A stretch of DNA of 54,813 nt from Candidatus Omnitrophota bacterium. GTDB lineage: Bacteria > Omnitrophota > Gorgyraeia > 2-01-FULL-45-10. The stretch spans positions 1 through 54,813 of the forward strand of contig JAUYOL010000036.1 in the NCBI GenBank assembly GCA_030695905.1, given 5' to 3'. The first letter of the stretch is position 1. Each line of letters starts with the position of its first letter. Positions 53,375 through 54,813 of this stretch are shown in pieces. A model generated the notes under the pieces. That model searched no databases. It was not told the DNA's origin and saw only the letters and a list, made by a program, of their open reading frames with translations. The translations under genes and the position numbers were made by a program.

Positions 53375-54504
53375 ATGATATATTCCAATACCATAGAATT
53401 ATTTATCTTACCGACTGCAAGATAAAGTGCCTGTAATGCAAACATACTGCACCACGAGTTGCTATGATTCTGCCTGGCGCCATCCTGGTCGCTGCCATAA
53501 ATAAAACCACCCCTGCTGCCCTGCTCAACATTCTGAAAAGATAAAAGTCTTTCAAGGAGTTTATTATTATCGGAACCGGATCTTATAAAATGAGAAAGCC
53601 TCAGTACCTGCGCCTGTATATCGCAGCGCTGATGCGCGATATCTATAGCTCCGCTGCCGGATATTCGCGTCGGAAATCCGCCGTTTTCCTGCTGAAACCT
53701 GGCTAACCACCCGAAGGCATCCCGCATGACATCTTTATACTTGTCGGTTTTAAGTTTATATGAATAATAAAGCATGCCTTCCAGGGTGTAGCTATAAGGA
53801 TGAAGGTGCGACGTCCCTTCAGGCATGCCTGTTATGAACCTTTTATCTTTATAGAAATTTTTTATCGACGAATCTATCAGCTTCGCGGCCATCTCATTAT
53901 AGGTATTGTCCTTTTTTACCGATGCCAATTCACACAGGCACAGCGCAAGCTTAGAGTGGAAACTTCCTGATTGGGTCGACCATTTCTCCGGAGATTCATA
54001 TGCGTTATCTTTTTTGGTATCAAATACAGGATAGTACAGACCGATGTCTTTCGCCATCCTATTATTCAAAAATTTTATTGTCTTTTCCGCGCACGCCAGA
54101 TAATCCTTTTCCCCAGTTATCTTATGCAGTTTCAGCATCCCGAAAGCCACCATTGCACAATCAAACGAATATATATTACCTCTTTCGAAAGAGTAATGTT
54201 CCACCACGTCTTTTAAATACTTCCGCGTCAGGACAGCTCCGCTTGCGTCAAGCGCGTCCTGCAATATCCACTGCGCCGCATGCCTGGCCTTCTTTATGAA
54301 TAGCTCATTCTTTGTAACCGTGTACAAGAAACTCATGAGAGTTAAGGCGTAGCCTGTGATCTCTGAATATATATAAGGATGACTCTTATCTTTCAGGTCC
54401 TGCCAGGCATAGAAACCGCCTTCTTCGGATTGGATCCCTGAATTCAGGAACCAGCCTGCGGCAAGATCTATTCTATCTTCTAATCTCAATTCTGCTACCT
54501 TCAT
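53371..54504 (-). CDS. Alpha/alpha-toroid protein of unknown activity in the glycan locus
   Basis: The 377 residues repeat a helix-hairpin pattern typical of six-hairpin glycosidase-like folds: GGFYAWQD, ITGYALTLMSFLYTVTKNELFIKKARHAAQWI, then FDCAMVAFGMLKLHKITGEKDYLACAEKTI, and later EGMLYYSYKLK and GGFPTRISGSGAIDIAHQRCDIQAQ. No signal peptide is seen, so it should be cytosolic. It may be a glycan-modifying lyase, hydrolase or epimerase, but I do not recognise the family. It overlaps wecB and the acyltransferase gene by 4 bases each. Confidence 0.7.
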   Translation of the reverse strand: MKVAELRLEDRIDLAAGWFLNSGIQSEEGGFYAWQDLKDKSHPYIYSEITGYALTLMSFLYTVTKNELFIKKARHAAQWILQDALDASGAVLTRKYLKDVVEHYSFERGNIYSFDCAMVAFGMLKLHKITGEKDYLACAEKTIKFLNNRMAKDIGLYYPVFDTKKDNAYESPEKWSTQSGSFHSKLALCLCELASVKKDNTYNEMAAKLIDSSIKNFYKDKRFITGMPEGTSHLHPYSYTLEGMLYYSYKLKTDKYKDVMRDAFGWLARFQQENGGFPTRISGSGAIDIAHQRCDIQAQVLRLSHFIRSGSDNNKLLERLLSFQNVEQGSRGGFIYGSDQDGARQNHSNSWCSMFALQALYLAVGKINNSMVLEYII

Positions 54505-54813
54505 ATAAGTACGGCCTTTTTACAACTCTTGCAATAATGATCCCCGGAACGCTTCTCTAATTTCTCCCCACAAAAACACACATGCCCTATTAAGCGGGCC
54601 GGGTTACCGGCAACTATGCCATGAGGCTCAACGTCTTTAGTCACGACAGCGCCTGCCCCGACTAAAGAATACTTACCTATGTTGATATCACAGAGTATCA
54701 GGGCTCCCGCTCCTATAGAAGCGCCTTTGCCCATGACCCATTCAGGAGAGCTTATATCCCGCGTTTTACAGTTTCTGGGGTTTTTATCATTGATAAAGCA
54801 TGCTGCCGGTCCG
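54501..54813 (-). CDS. Hexapeptide-repeat sugar N-acyltransferase, 5' part missing
   Basis: The open frame continues to the window edge; residues upstream of the first internal ATG read GPAACFINDKNPRNCKTRDI and match the loop of WlbB/WbpD-like acetyltransferases, so the start lies outside. The left-handed beta-helix repeats are seen in MGKGASIGAGALILCDINIGKYSLVG, with the C-terminal HGIVAGNPARLIG motif. The final 28 residues add a zinc ribbon, CFCGEKL...YCKSC, as in relatives that acetylate UDP-amino sugars. It is coupled by a 4-base overlap to the toroid gene. Confidence 0.88.
   Translation of the reverse strand, partial: GPAACFINDKNPRNCKTRDISSPEWVMGKGASIGAGALILCDINIGKYSLVGAGAVVTKDVEPHGIVAGNPARLIGHVCFCGEKLEKRSGDHYCKSCKKAVLI

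Noticed and set aside
1-54813. CRISPR arrays, insertion sequences, prophage genes, tRNA or rRNA genes
   Set aside because: No regularly spaced repeat series, transposase, phage protein or tRNA-like cloverleaf was seen. Repeats present are isolated palindromes.

Overview
This window is a dense 54.8 kb stretch of a bacterial chromosome. Every protein gene I accept is on the minus strand, so transcription runs from high to low coordinates. The gene content points to an uncultured diderm (Gram-negative-type) rod. It carries a complete MreBCD/PBP2/RodA elongation set, Lgt, an LPS/O-antigen style glycan locus with several heptosyltransferase-family proteins, and a GmhB-like phosphatase. Gene order, protein style and frequent palindromes inside genes would fit a candidate phylum such as Omnitrophota. 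That taxonomic guess is inference; no rRNA or other decisive marker is present.

Layout in transcription order. (1) 54.8-35 kb is surface glycan biosynthesis: a hexapeptide acyltransferase cut by the window edge, an alpha/alpha-toroid protein, WecB, many GT2/GT4/GT9 glycosyltransferases (one a GT2-GT9 fusion), a polyprenyl-phosphate sugar transferase, an O-antigen ligase/polymerase, a GT-C-like membrane protein, a methyltransferase, GmhB, an SDR epimerase and an MGDG-synthase-like glycosyltransferase. It runs by overlaps into a family 4 uracil-DNA glycosylase and priA. (2) 31.9-30.3 kb is a ribbon-helix-helix/MazF toxin-antitoxin pair behind a near-consensus promoter, followed by fmt. (3) 30.3-17 kb has its own promoter. 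It holds an unrecognised protein with a C-terminal CBS half, two GalT paralogues (one without the nucleophilic histidine), gap-pgk-tpiA-secG, an OppABCDF peptide transporter and a membrane HD-GYP protein. (4) 17-7.1 kb starts at a strong promoter: GNAT acetyltransferase, leuC-leuD-leuB-asd, dprA-topA-xerC, lgt, rluD-like. (5) 7.1-0.5 kb is aroA, then mreB-mreC-mreD-mrdA-rodA, with a separate promoter in front of mreB. (6) 1-502 has no gene but is full of inverted repeats, including a candidate multibranched RNA.

The most unusual theme is short palindromic sequence in functional places. One palindrome sits in frame in mrdA between conserved parts of the transpeptidase domain. One sits in frame in a GT4 gene and has a relative just before another glycosyltransferase gene. 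Two sit in tandem in the first 35 codons of oppA, one of which looks like an intrinsic terminator. One abuts the mreB ribosome-binding site, and a hairpin family occurs beside rodA and between oppB and oppA with its loop in opposite orientations. This resembles the palindromic elements described inside Rickettsia genes, but no relation is claimed.

No tRNA, rRNA, CRISPR array, insertion sequence or phage gene was recognised.
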